A stretch of DNA of 64,000 nucleotides from Chungangia koreensis (GCF_042651785.1 NZ_JBHSEC010000005.1:124001-188000); one strand, 5' to 3'. Counted from the first letter of the stretch, positions 26,743 through 36,031 are shown. Notes: generated by a model from the sequence alone, not told the origin. A program made the numbers and translations.

Positions 26743-28278
26743 ATGAAAACTTTAAGGAATAGATTATTCCTTGCTTACTCATTGTTAATAGGGACTATGC
26801 TCTTTGCAATTGGCATTATCCTGTTTCACTTTGCTCCACTTTATTTGTCGGAATCTACTAATGCTGCATCGGAACATCGGCTTGAAGGGGCAATCGATTA
26901 TTTGGAACAAAGCGGGTTCACTATATCTGATGAGGAAAAATCTGCTTTGAAGGATTTTACCCCTGAGTCGGGTACAGATATGGAAATGAGACTCCGGGAA
27001 CTACGGGTATTTATAGTGGCTTTATTGGTTGTCCTATTTTTGGTATTCTCAATTATCGGTTTCCAGACTTTCGGGAAGTTTGCTGAACCGATTGATAATG
27101 TGACAGCAACGGCTATCGAATTAGCAAAAGGAAATTATAAAGTAAGGGTTCCGAGTGTACTGGACGGTACTATTGATCAATTGAGTACATCTGTAAATAT
27201 TCTGGCAAGGAATCTTCAAGATATCTCTTTCGTTCGAAAAATCGAGGAAGAACGCTTGAAAACGCTCATTGAAAATATGGGAAGCGCTCTTGTGATGATC
27301 GGCCGAGAAGGTAAAATTACAGTTGTAAATAAACCTTTTCTGAATCAATTCGATTTTGACTTTGACAAAGTGGACAATCAGCCCTTCAGAAATACGGGTT
27401 TACCAAGTGAAGTGGTTGAATTTATCGATATGATTTTCATGACTGAAAAGTCAGCAAGGAAGCAAATCCGCTTTGAATATCAGCAAGTCAAACATATGGA
27501 ACTATACGGCGCACCAGTAATTGGGGAACACGGCCGTTGGCTCGGAGTAGTAGTTGTTATGCATGATGTGACGGAATTAGTTCGTTTAGAACAAATCCGT
27601 AAAGACTTCGTTGCAAATGTTTCACATGAATTGAAAACACCTATCACTTCAATCAAAGGGTTTTCAGAAACGTTGCTTGATGGAGCCATGGAAGATCGGC
27701 AAGCACTACATGATTTCCTTCAAATCATTCACAAAGAGAGCGAACGACTGCAGTTCCTTATCCAAGATCTTTTGGAATTATCGAAAATTGAACAACATGG
27801 ATTTTCCATTGAACTACATCGTACGAGTCTTCGTGAAATTATCGATAGATCGATGGAAATGGTTGTACAAAAAGCGGAAGAAAAAGAGATGTCTCTCGTT
27901 TTAAAAATGGAAGAGGATATTGAGTTTGAAGCTGACACAGGGCGAATGATTCAAATTGTCATGAATCTTCTTGCGAATGCAGTAAACTATTCTCTATCCG
28001 GGACTACCGTAACTTTACAAGCGTATATTGAGAACGGCCATGCAGTTATAAAGATTTCGGATGAAGGAATCGGAATTGCTCAGCAGGAGTTGCCGAGAAT
28101 TTTTGAGCGATTTTATCGAGTAGACAGGGCAAGAAGCAGAAATTCAGGTGGGACTGGTCTTGGATTAGCGATCGTAAAACACTTAGTTGAGGCACATAAC
28201 GGAAGAATTGCAGTTCATAGCACAGTTGGAAAAGGAACAACTTTTAAAGTGAGTATACCCCTATGGCAATCCATGTAA
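26743..28278 (+). CDS. phoR: Phosphate sensor histidine kinase PhoR (short sensor loop)
   Basis: Membrane histidine kinase that phosphorylates PhoP. TM1 is at about 9-31 and TM2 at about 88-108, followed by HAMP, a PAS-like domain (about 180-280), HisKA with His295 in NVSHELKTPITS, and HATPase with DEGIGI and GGTGLGLAI boxes. The region outside the membrane is only about 55 residues. The full length is 511 aa, compared with about 580 in B. subtilis, whose extracytoplasmic domain is larger. Input sensing therefore probably relies on the cytoplasmic PAS domain and the membrane segments. Confidence 0.93.
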   Translation: MKTLRNRLFLAYSLLIGTMLFAIGIILFHFAPLYLSESTNAASEHRLEGAIDYLEQSGFTISDEEKSALKDFTPESGTDMEMRLRELRVFIVALLVVLFLVFSIIGFQTFGKFAEPIDNVTATAIELAKGNYKVRVPSVLDGTIDQLSTSVNILARNLQDISFVRKIEEERLKTLIENMGSALVMIGREGKITVVNKPFLNQFDFDFDKVDNQPFRNTGLPSEVVEFIDMIFMTEKSARKQIRFEYQQVKHMELYGAPVIGEHGRWLGVVVVMHDVTELVRLEQIRKDFVANVSHELKTPITSIKGFSETLLDGAMEDRQALHDFLQIIHKESERLQFLIQDLLELSKIEQHGFSIELHRTSLREIIDRSMEMVVQKAEEKEMSLVLKMEEDIEFEADTGRMIQIVMNLLANAVNYSLSGTTVTLQAYIENGHAVIKISDEGIGIAQQELPRIFERFYRVDRARSRNSGGTGLGLAIVKHLVEAHNGRIAVHSTVGKGTTFKVSIPLWQSM

Positions 28279-28280
28279 GA

Positions 28281-28308
28281 AGCATCTTCTTTTGAAGGTG
28301 CTTTTTTT
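28281..28308 (+). terminator. Terminator after phoR
   Basis: AGCATCTTC-TTTT-GAAGGTGCT hairpin with one G-T pair, followed by a run of seven T that begins with the last base of the stem. Confidence 0.85.
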
Positions 28309-28394
28309 GTTTTAGTACAAAATGTGATTTTCATGAAACCAAAGGAAAGCTATCTCCGTATAACAGTTGTACATAGAAAGAAGGGGGTTAAACC

Positions 28395-29369
28395 ATGAGT
28401 GTAAAACGAGTTGTTACGATCACAGGAATGGTGTTCATAGGCATCCTATTATTAATTGCTGCCTTTACATCCTGGTATACAGTAGAAGAATCCGAACAAT
28501 CCGTGCTTGTTACCTTTGGGGTAGCTGGCGAACCGAATATAGAGCCTGGTTTACATTTCAAATTGCCTTGGCCATTACAAAAAGTAGAAATCCTATCAAA
28601 GGAAACCTACAGTCTTCAATTCGGTTATAAACAAAATCCGGATGGGTCGATCGACGAAACGTATCCGGAAGAAACGAAAATGATTACGGGTGACGAAAAC
28701 ATCGTCTTAACAGATTTGGTTGTCCAGTGGAAAATCGTGGACCCTAAAAAATACTTGTTTAATGCTGAAAGTCCTCGTGAACTTTTACACGATGCCACGT
28801 CTGCCTCAATTCGTTCGATTATTGGAAGTTCAACCATTGACGATGCTTTAACTTCCGGTAAAGCAGAAATTGAGGTGCAAACACGGGACCTCTTAGCTAC
28901 ATTGATTGAGAAATACGATATTGGAATTTCCGTGCTTAGTGTAAAACTTCAGGATGTAGAATTGCCGAATCAAGAGGTTCGGGCAGCGTTTACGGCTGTT
29001 ACCGATGCCCAAGAGACGAAAAGTACAAAAACCAATCAGGCTGGAAAGTATAAGAACCAACGTGAAAGTGAAGCAATCGGGGAAGTGAAAGCGATTTTGG
29101 AAAAAGCTGAAGGGGAGAAAATCGCACGGATTGAACAAGCAAGAGGGGATGTTGCTGTCTTCAATAAGTTATACGAAGAATATCGCAACCATAAAGAAAT
29201 CACGCGCCAACGACTCGTCGTTGAAACGCTTGAACAAATTTTACCAAATGCGCAGATTTATATTATGAACGATTCTGGTGAAACGATGAAGTACTTACCG
29301 CTCGGTCAAATGCAGCAAGTAGTCCCGCCAGCGGCTTCGAATGATCAATCGGAAGGAGGCGGAAACTGA
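28395..29369 (+). CDS. hflK: HflK-like SPFH/band-7 membrane protein
   Basis: A 324-aa protein with one N-terminal membrane helix (about 8-27), then an SPFH (prohibitin-homology) domain beginning WYTVEESEQSVLVTFG. A Lys/Glu-rich coiled-coil segment (about 205-285) follows. By family it forms a large cage-like complex with HflC around the FtsH protease in the membrane and restrains its access to substrates. Its stop overlaps the hflC start by one base (TGATG), implying coupled translation and a 1:1 complex. B. subtilis 168 lacks this pair between phoR and polA, so the location is lineage-specific. Confidence 0.9.
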   Translation: MSVKRVVTITGMVFIGILLLIAAFTSWYTVEESEQSVLVTFGVAGEPNIEPGLHFKLPWPLQKVEILSKETYSLQFGYKQNPDGSIDETYPEETKMITGDENIVLTDLVVQWKIVDPKKYLFNAESPRELLHDATSASIRSIIGSSTIDDALTSGKAEIEVQTRDLLATLIEKYDIGISVLSVKLQDVELPNQEVRAAFTAVTDAQETKSTKTNQAGKYKNQRESEAIGEVKAILEKAEGEKIARIEQARGDVAVFNKLYEEYRNHKEITRQRLVVETLEQILPNAQIYIMNDSGETMKYLPLGQMQQVVPPAASNDQSEGGGN

Positions 29370-30376
29370 TGACGAATAACCACAATCCTTTTGAAGATAT
29401 TGAAAAACGTTTTCAAGAAAGAATGGAAGCCAGTATGAATGCAAAAAAGAAAAAGGCTTCGAAGGAGCCGAAGCTACCAAAAGAACCAATCAATGCTAAG
29501 AAGTTTGTGAAGCCAGCAATTATTTTAACGGGGTTGTTCGTAGTATTTCTCATCTTGATTGCCAATGTATTCGTCGTTAAGGAAAACGAATATAAAATTG
29601 TCCGTCAGTTTGGTGAAATAAAACAAATCTACAGAGATCCAGGAATCCATATGAAGATACCTTTCATCCAAAGTGTAACTTCTTTACCAAAGCATCAAAT
29701 GATCTACAATTTTTCGGAAGAGGAAATTAACACAAAAGACAAACGACGGATTATTGTGGACAATTATGCAGTATGGCGTATAAATGATGTAAGGAAAATG
29801 ATTAATAATGCCGGTAATTTGGTTAATGCCGAGTCCCGGATGGAAGAATTCATTTACTCTGTCGTTCGTGCCGAACTTGGCCACTTAGACTACAACGAAA
29901 TTATTAATGATGAAAACTCGTCCCGGGGAAGCCTGAACGATAATATAACAGCAAGGGTCAATGAATTACTGGCATTTGATAATTACGGGATTGAGGTGGT
30001 GGATGTCCGTATGAAACGAACGGATTTGCCACAAGAAAACGAGCAGGCAGTTTTCAATGACATGATTTCTGAACGAGAAAAAATGGCTCAGAAATACCTC
30101 TCTGAAGGGGATGCTGAAAAGCGCAGTATCGAAGCGACAACAGACAGGACTGTGCAGGAAATGCTCGCTACAGCTAAGAAAGATGCGGCACTCATACGCG
30201 CAGATGGGGAGTCGGAAGCTGCTAAAATCTACAATGAATCCTTCTCAAAGGATCCCGAGTTTTATGAGTTATATCGGACGTTAGAGTCCTATAAGAAAAC
30301 AATTAGTGAAGATACAGTAATCATTCTTCCTTCTGATTCACCTTATGCACGGATTCTTTCTGGATATTTAGAGTAA
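29369..30376 (+). CDS. hflC: HflC-like SPFH/band-7 membrane protein
   Basis: A 335-aa partner of HflK. It has an unusually long hydrophilic N-terminus (about 47 residues, with a Lys-rich stretch) before its single membrane helix (about 49-69). The SPFH domain starts at VKENEYKIVRQFGEI and a coiled-coil segment follows (about 230-290). E. coli HflC starts almost directly with the helix, so the charged N-terminal tail is a local feature. RBS GGAGGCGG lies inside the end of hflK. A strong composite hairpin follows, ending the operon. Confidence 0.9.
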   Translation: MTNNHNPFEDIEKRFQERMEASMNAKKKKASKEPKLPKEPINAKKFVKPAIILTGLFVVFLILIANVFVVKENEYKIVRQFGEIKQIYRDPGIHMKIPFIQSVTSLPKHQMIYNFSEEEINTKDKRRIIVDNYAVWRINDVRKMINNAGNLVNAESRMEEFIYSVVRAELGHLDYNEIINDENSSRGSLNDNITARVNELLAFDNYGIEVVDVRMKRTDLPQENEQAVFNDMISEREKMAQKYLSEGDAEKRSIEATTDRTVQEMLATAKKDAALIRADGESEAAKIYNESFSKDPEFYELYRTLESYKKTISEDTVIILPSDSPYARILSGYLE

Positions 30377-30382
30377 CGAATA

Positions 30383-30442
30383 GCCGTCATTTTCTTTTCA
30401 TCTTTACCCCGTGGTAAGATGAAGAGAGATGACGGTTTTTTT
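30383..30442 (+). terminator. Composite terminator after hflC
   Basis: CCGTCA/TGACGG outer arms enclose TTCATCTTTACC/GGTAAGATGAA inner arms, ending in seven T just before the polA RBS. Confidence 0.8.
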
Positions 30443-30459
30443 GAATAGGAGTGAATGGT

Positions 30460-33084
30460 GTGGCAAAGAAGAAAGTGATCTTATTGGATGGGAACAGCCT
30501 TGCGTATCGGGCGTTTTTTGCCCTTCCTTTGTTGACGAATGAACATGGAATTCATACAAATGCTGTGTATGGTTTCACCATGATGCTTCAAAAAATACTA
30601 ACCGAGGAAAAGCCGACGCATATGCTGGTAGCTTTCGACGCAGGAAAAACAACTTTCCGGCATAGTACATACGGTGAATACAAAGGTGGACGTCAGAAGA
30701 CTCCGCCTGAGCTTTCCGAACAATTCCCATACTTGCGGAAGATGTTAGATGCATACAAGATCAAACAATACGAGCTGGAAATGTTCGAAGCGGATGACAT
30801 CATCGGTACTTTGAGTACACAAAGTGTCGACCCGGATACGGAAGTGATTGTGATCTCCGGAGATAAGGACTTGACTCAACTTGCTGCAGAGCGGACTAAA
30901 GTATACATTACCCGAAAAGGGATGACAGATATTGAAGTGTATACGCCGGATCATGTCCAGGAAAAATACGGATTGACTCCTGCCCAAATCATTGACATGA
31001 AAGGCTTGATGGGAGACGCTTCCGATAATATTCCTGGTGTTCCTGGCGTTGGCGAAAAAACAGCGATTAAACTGTTGAACCAATTCGGCACAGTTGAAGG
31101 TGTTTATGAAGCCCTTGAAAAAGTATCCGGCAAAAAGCTAAAGGAAAACCTGGAGACCAATCATGAACAGGCGCTAATGAGTAAAGAGCTTGCCACCATC
31201 AACACCGAAGCGCCGATTGAAATTTCATTGCAAGATATCTCATATGCGGGTCCGGATGAGGAGCGTTTAATAGAGGTTTGGAGAGAACTTTCCTTCAAGA
31301 CATTACTTGAAAAAACAGATATGACTGTGAAGGAACAACCTAAGAGTGAAATTGAATTTGAGATCGTCACTGAATTACAGAAGGACATGTTAAAAGATCG
31401 AATGGCCATGCATGTCGAGTTATTCGGAGATAATTATCATAATGCCGATCTTTTAGGAATCTCATTGTCCGATGAAAAGAAAACCATTTTTATCAATGCG
31501 GAAACGTTGAAAGACTGCCCGGATTTTCATGAGTGGATGAAGGATGAAACGAAAAAGAAGGTTCTTTTTGATTCGAAAGCTGCTCAAGCTGCTCTTCTCC
31601 AAAAGGGATATGAATTGAATGGCGTTGAATTCGATTTGTTACTGGCTGCGTACATTGTGAATCCTTCTATCTCATCGACAGATTTGTCTTCAGTCGTGAA
31701 GGAATTCGGCTATACGGACGTATTGCTTGATGAATCGGTATTTGGTAAAGGTGCGAAAAAAGCGGTTCCTGAAGAGGCGAAACTGGCAGAGCATGCAAGC
31801 CGCAAATCCAGAGCGTTATGGGAACTTTACCCTGTGATAACGGGAAAGTTAAAAGAAAATGATCAATTAGATCTTTTCTATGACTTAGAGCTGCCGCTCG
31901 CTACAATTCTTAGCCATATGGAAGCTTTCGGTGTTAATGTCAACCGGGAAAAATTGCTTGAGATCGGTGAGTATTTAGCTGAAAAGTTAACTGGGATTGA
32001 AGCAGAGATTTACCGGTTAGCTGGAGAAACGTTCAATATCAACTCTCCAAAACAACTCGGGGTCATTCTTTTCGAGAAGCTGCAATTACCGGTCATTAAA
32101 AAGACGAAGACGGGATATTCGACTGCTGCAGATGTTCTTGAGAAACTTGAAGGTAAGCATGAAATCATTGAACATATTTTACTTTATCGTCAACTAGGCA
32201 AGCTCCAGTCAACGTATATCGAAGGATTATTGAAAGAGATCCATGAGGATGGAAAAATCCATACCATTTTCCAACAAGCATTGACTCAAACCGGCCGACT
32301 TAGTTCAACGAGTCCGAATTTGCAAAACATCCCGATCCGGCTCGAGGAAGGACGGAAAATCCGTCAGGCATTCGTACCATCTAATCCTGAATGGTATATG
32401 TTTGCCGCCGATTACTCTCAAATTGAGTTACGTGTGTTAGCGCATATTTCAAACGACGAAAAACTGATAGAGGCATTTAGAGAAGACGCTGATATCCATA
32501 CAAAAACTGCGATGGATGTGTTTCATGTGAGTGCAGATGAAGTCGACTCCAACATGCGCCGTGCAGCGAAGGCGGTCAACTTCGGCATTGTCTACGGAAT
32601 CAGTGATTATGGTCTATCCCAAAGCTTGAATATTACGAGGAAAGAAGCTGGTCAGTTTATTGACCGATATTTGTCAAGTTTCCAAGGCGTAAAAGAGTAT
32701 ATGGATGAAATCGTCCGAGAAGCGAAGAGGACAGGTTATGTCTCTACGTTATTGAACCGCAGAAGATACTTGCCGGATATCACAAGCTCGAACTTCAATT
32801 TAAGGAGTTTTGCAGAACGAACCGCTATGAATACGCCAATACAAGGAACCGCTGCAGACATCATTAAACTTGCTATGGTCAAGATGGCTGACAGGCTTGA
32901 AAAAGAAAACATGCAAGCACGTATGCTTCTCCAGGTCCATGATGAATTGATCTTCGAAGCGCCAGAGGAAGAGTTGAAGAAACTTGAAAAGATTGTACCA
33001 GAAGTAATGGAATCAGCATTGGAGTTAAAGGTACCTTTGAAGGTCGATTATGCGCACGGAAAAACTTGGTACGAAACAAAGTAA
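30460..33084 (+). CDS. polA: DNA polymerase I
   Basis: Repair and Okazaki-fragment polymerase. The N-terminal 5' nuclease domain (about 1-290) has LLDGNSLAYRAFFAL and GVPGVGEKTA. The central 3'-5' exonuclease-like domain (about 310-470) lacks the catalytic DEDD acidic residues, as in other Bacillus PolA. The polymerase domain has motif A DYSQIELRVLAH (about 651), motif B RRAAKAVNFGIVYG (about 700) and motif C QVHDELIFE (about 825). The GTG at 30460 is preferred over GTG 30451 because AGGAG sits eight bases upstream, giving 874 aa. mutM and coaE follow at 12- and 15-bp gaps, so the three are one operon. Confidence 0.96.
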   Translation: MAKKKVILLDGNSLAYRAFFALPLLTNEHGIHTNAVYGFTMMLQKILTEEKPTHMLVAFDAGKTTFRHSTYGEYKGGRQKTPPELSEQFPYLRKMLDAYKIKQYELEMFEADDIIGTLSTQSVDPDTEVIVISGDKDLTQLAAERTKVYITRKGMTDIEVYTPDHVQEKYGLTPAQIIDMKGLMGDASDNIPGVPGVGEKTAIKLLNQFGTVEGVYEALEKVSGKKLKENLETNHEQALMSKELATINTEAPIEISLQDISYAGPDEERLIEVWRELSFKTLLEKTDMTVKEQPKSEIEFEIVTELQKDMLKDRMAMHVELFGDNYHNADLLGISLSDEKKTIFINAETLKDCPDFHEWMKDETKKKVLFDSKAAQAALLQKGYELNGVEFDLLLAAYIVNPSISSTDLSSVVKEFGYTDVLLDESVFGKGAKKAVPEEAKLAEHASRKSRALWELYPVITGKLKENDQLDLFYDLELPLATILSHMEAFGVNVNREKLLEIGEYLAEKLTGIEAEIYRLAGETFNINSPKQLGVILFEKLQLPVIKKTKTGYSTAADVLEKLEGKHEIIEHILLYRQLGKLQSTYIEGLLKEIHEDGKIHTIFQQALTQTGRLSSTSPNLQNIPIRLEEGRKIRQAFVPSNPEWYMFAADYSQIELRVLAHISNDEKLIEAFREDADIHTKTAMDVFHVSADEVDSNMRRAAKAVNFGIVYGISDYGLSQSLNITRKEAGQFIDRYLSSFQGVKEYMDEIVREAKRTGYVSTLLNRRRYLPDITSSNFNLRSFAERTAMNTPIQGTAADIIKLAMVKMADRLEKENMQARMLLQVHDELIFEAPEEELKKLEKIVPEVMESALELKVPLKVDYAHGKTWYETK

Positions 33085-33096
33085 GGAGGAATCGCT

Positions 33097-33966
33097 ATGC
33101 CGGAACTGCCGGAGGTGGAAGGAGTGGTCCGGTCGCTTCGGCCTGTCGCGATTGGACGGACTTTAAATAAGGTCAGGGTTTCTGAGACAATCTACCGTTC
33201 AAAATCAGAAGGAAAAGAAGCCATTTTAAAGGGCATTGATCCGGACGAGTTCATTAAGAGGATGGAGGGGATGAAAATCCTCGATATCACTCGAAGGTCA
33301 AAGTATATATACTTCCGTCTTAAAAAAGGAAATACCGAATACCTCTTTGTTAATCATTTAGGGATGACAGGTGCTTGGTTTACAGTTAATAGAATAGATG
33401 AAATAACGGAAGAAAAATTCCGGAAGCATATTCATGTGATTTTTGAGGCGGAGGAAGGCTTCTTAATCTTTTCTGATATCAGGAGGTTCGGTGAAATGCG
33501 TTTGCTCCGGTCGGAAGAAGACTATCCACCCTTATTACTCATGGCCCCGGAACCATTCGATGAAATGGCTCTCTCTCACTTTCTATCCATGTGTGAGCTG
33601 CCAAAGTATAAAGAAAAACCGATAAAGGAAGTAATTATGGATGGTCATGTTATTTCCGGCTGCGGCAATATTTATGCGACAGAGGCGCTTTTCAGGATGG
33701 GAATCCGTCCTTCCCGAAAAGTGAAAATGATCAGTAAAGCACGTAAGGAAGAGTTATTTATCACAATTGTTTCTATCTTGAATGAAAGTATCGAGGCGGG
33801 CGGTTCTACGATTTCGGATTATCGGAATATAAACGGCGAAGCAGGCGGAATGCAGCACAGATTAAAAATGTATGGGCGTAAAGTGTGCCTTACATGTGGA
33901 ACACCGACAAAAAGTCTCCAAATTGGCGGAAGAACTTCGGTCTACTGCCCGGCATGCCAAAAGTAA
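33097..33966 (+). CDS. mutM: Formamidopyrimidine-DNA glycosylase
   Basis: Bifunctional glycosylase/AP lyase that removes 8-oxoguanine and formamidopyrimidines. After Met removal the N-terminal Pro nucleophile starts PELPEVEGVVR. The H2TH region includes GCGNIYATEALFRMGI. The C-terminal zinc finger is C-x2-C-x16-C-x2-C (CLTC ... CPAC), complete to the last residues. The length is 289 aa, slightly longer than the usual 270-280. RBS is AAGGAGG. It lies in the polA-mutM-coaE operon. Confidence 0.97.
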   Translation: MPELPEVEGVVRSLRPVAIGRTLNKVRVSETIYRSKSEGKEAILKGIDPDEFIKRMEGMKILDITRRSKYIYFRLKKGNTEYLFVNHLGMTGAWFTVNRIDEITEEKFRKHIHVIFEAEEGFLIFSDIRRFGEMRLLRSEEDYPPLLLMAPEPFDEMALSHFLSMCELPKYKEKPIKEVIMDGHVISGCGNIYATEALFRMGIRPSRKVKMISKARKEELFITIVSILNESIEAGGSTISDYRNINGEAGGMQHRLKMYGRKVCLTCGTPTKSLQIGGRTSVYCPACQK

Positions 33967-33981
33967 GGAGTTGGGTAAAAG

Positions 33982-34578
33982 GTGATAATCGGATTAACAG
34001 GCAGTATAGCAAGTGGGAAGAGTACGGTTTCCTCGATGTTAGCTGATCGGGGATTCCCGATTGTAGATGCGGATTTAGTTGCAAGAAAGGTAGTAGAGAA
34101 GGGAGAGCCTACTCTTCAAATGATCGTAGAGACATTTGGTGAAGAGGTGCTTCTTCCCGATGGTAAACTTGACCGTCCAAAGTTAGGAACCATCATTTTT
34201 AACGATCCATCCAAACGAAAAATGTTAAATGACATTATGCATCCTGCCATCAGAGCTGAAATGCTTCGCCAACGTGATGAATATCTATCTAATGGTGCCA
34301 AGACCGTCATTATGGACATTCCTCTGTTATTTGAAAGCAGACTACAACATTATGTAGAGAAAATACTTGTTGTTTCGGTGACGGAAGAAGTCCAGTTGAA
34401 GCGATTAATGCAACGTAATCAGTTATCTGAGGAAGAGGCACTTTCAAGGATTCGCTCACAACTTCCAGTATCAGAAAAGGAAAAAGGAGCAGATGCAGTA
34501 ATTTATAATAACGGATCTCTTGAAGAGACGGAACAACAATTAGAAAAGATATTAGCATTCTGGAACATTGAAAAATAA
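33982..34578 (+). CDS. coaE: Dephospho-CoA kinase
   Basis: Last step of coenzyme A synthesis: phosphorylates the 3'-hydroxyl of dephospho-CoA with ATP. The 198-aa protein has the P-loop GLTGSIASGKST at residues 4-15 and the LID-type region with RLMQRNQLSEEEAL. Translation begins at GTG 33982, with AAAAGG just upstream; the upstream ATG-less context makes this the only reasonable start. It is the last gene of the polA operon; ytaF, which follows in B. subtilis, is absent. Confidence 0.95.
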   Translation: MIIGLTGSIASGKSTVSSMLADRGFPIVDADLVARKVVEKGEPTLQMIVETFGEEVLLPDGKLDRPKLGTIIFNDPSKRKMLNDIMHPAIRAEMLRQRDEYLSNGAKTVIMDIPLLFESRLQHYVEKILVVSVTEEVQLKRLMQRNQLSEEEALSRIRSQLPVSEKEKGADAVIYNNGSLEETEQQLEKILAFWNIEK

Positions 34579-34622
34579 AGAATAGTGAAACATATCACAA
34601 ACAGGAGTCATGATTAGAAGAA

Positions 34623-34665
34623 TGTGTTATACTATTACATGCAAATAAGTTAACAGTATAACATA
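34623..34665 (+). promoter_or_regulatory. gapB promoter region with two CcpN-type boxes
   Basis: TGTGTTATACT (34623-34633) and, in opposite orientation, the complement of AGTATAACATA (34655-34665) both match the CcpN consensus TRTGHYATAYW at every position. The first contains an extended -10 (TGT-TATACT, 34628-34633) with no good -35. CcpN represses gapB and pckA during glycolytic growth in B. subtilis, so the same control is expected. Confidence 0.75.
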
Positions 34666-34684
34666 ATATTCAGGAGGTTTTTTC

Positions 34685-35692
34685 ATGACTGCTGCAATTG
34701 CCATAAATGGCTTTGGCCGTATTGGCCGCATGGTATTTAGACAAATGATGGAGAAGGATGGGTTTAATGTAGTTGCCATCAATGCAAGTTATCCATCCGA
34801 AACATTAGCCCATCTTGTTAAATATGATACGATTCACGGCAGATTTAACGGAGAGGTAATTGCAGAGGAGGATGCGCTGATCATCAACGGCAGACGGGTT
34901 CAAATCGTCAGTGAACGTGATCCGGCAAAACTTCCATGGAAAGACATGAACGTCGATCTTGTTATTGAAGCGACGGGTAAATTCAATTCTCGTGATAAAG
35001 CGGCATTGCATCTTGAAGCTGGTGCAAAAAAGGTAATTTTGACTGCACCAGGTAAGAATGAGGATAAAACAATTGTAATGGGTGTCAATGATGACGAATT
35101 GGATCTGAACACACAAGATATTATTTCAAATGCAAGTTGTACGACAAACTGCTTAGCTCCTGTTGTAAAAGTGCTAAACGATACATTCGGCATTGAAAAC
35201 GGTTTAATGACAACGGTTCATGCCTACACGAATGATCAAAAGAACTTGGATAATCCACATAAGGATCTGCGCAGAGCACGTGCACTCGGCCAGTCCATCA
35301 TACCTACATCAACCGGTGCAGCAAAGGCTCTTGCCCTTGTAATTCCTGAAATGAAGGGTAAAATCCATGGGATGGCATTGCGTGTACCTACGCCAAATGT
35401 TTCTCTTGTAGACTTGGTAGTAGATTTAAAGACTGACGTTACAGTTGAAGAAGTGAATGAAGCGTTCAAAAAAGCAGCGGAAGGACAACTTAAAGGGATT
35501 GTTGACTTTTCAATGGAACCGCTTGTTTCTTCTGATTACAACACGACAACTTTTTCTTCAACAATTGATGGCTTATCCACGATGGTGATGGAAGACCGCA
35601 AAGTGAAAGTATTAGCTTGGTATGACAACGAATGGGGCTATTCTGCTCGTGTTGCAGACCTTGCGGAGAAAGTAATTAATCAATTGAGATAA
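34685..35692 (+). CDS. gapB: Glyceraldehyde-3-phosphate dehydrogenase, gluconeogenic GapB type
   Basis: Type I GAPDH working in the gluconeogenic direction. The 335-aa protein starts AIAINGFGRIGRMVFRQ and has the catalytic Cys152 in NASCTTNCLAP. The stretch NASYPSETLAHLVKYD, where glycolytic GapA has an Asp-containing segment, is typical of GapB and favours NADP. RBS CAGGAGG. The position downstream of coaE and upstream of speD matches B. subtilis gapB. The two CcpN boxes upstream strengthen the assignment over GapA. Confidence 0.93.
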   Translation: MTAAIAINGFGRIGRMVFRQMMEKDGFNVVAINASYPSETLAHLVKYDTIHGRFNGEVIAEEDALIINGRRVQIVSERDPAKLPWKDMNVDLVIEATGKFNSRDKAALHLEAGAKKVILTAPGKNEDKTIVMGVNDDELDLNTQDIISNASCTTNCLAPVVKVLNDTFGIENGLMTTVHAYTNDQKNLDNPHKDLRRARALGQSIIPTSTGAAKALALVIPEMKGKIHGMALRVPTPNVSLVDLVVDLKTDVTVEEVNEAFKKAAEGQLKGIVDFSMEPLVSSDYNTTTFSSTIDGLSTMVMEDRKVKVLAWYDNEWGYSARVADLAEKVINQLR

Positions 35693-35710
35693 ATTTAAAT
35701 TATCGAAAGT

Positions 35711-35731
35711 CCCGGCATTTAATATGCCGGG
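35711..35731 (+). terminator. Hairpin after gapB
   Basis: CCCGGCAT-TTAAT-ATGCCGGG is a perfect 8-bp stem, followed by a T-rich tract. A diverged copy of the same 21-mer (18 identities) lies at 36316-36336. Confidence 0.7.
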
Positions 35732-35773
35732 ATTTAGATTTTTAACAAAATAGTAATCAGGTGTAAAGATATA

Positions 35774-35901
35774 CCTGGAGCACACGCTCCAGGCGGGCGC
35801 TTTCCGCGGGCTCGCGCCAAGCCTCCTCGGCTTCGCCTGTGGGGTCTCGGACTGTCTCGCTGTCCCGCAGGAGTCGCCGCCTTCCGCTTCTTGCGCTGGA
35901 G
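35774..35901. repeat. GC-rich Bacillales dispersed repeat in the gapB-speD gap
   Basis: A 128-bp GC-rich island inside AT-rich spacer. It starts with the perfect inverted repeat CCTGGAGC-ACAC-GCTCCAGG and ends in GCGCTGGAG, complementary to its start. I recognise the style (GCGGGCGCTTTCCGCGGG ... CCCGCAGGAGTCGCCGCC) as a repeat scattered in intergenic regions of Bacillales genomes. It does not encode a supportable protein. Parts of its complement recur at 36.05 and 40.2 kb. Confidence 0.75.
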
Positions 35902-36031
35902 ATTTATAATTAATGGAATAATTACACACAGAATTTATAATGGAACTTATGAAATACTTGGTTCCTCTGTTTACTTGAATGAGAATTGAGAAAGTTTATG
36001 ATTACTTTTTAAATTTTAAGTTTGTACATAA

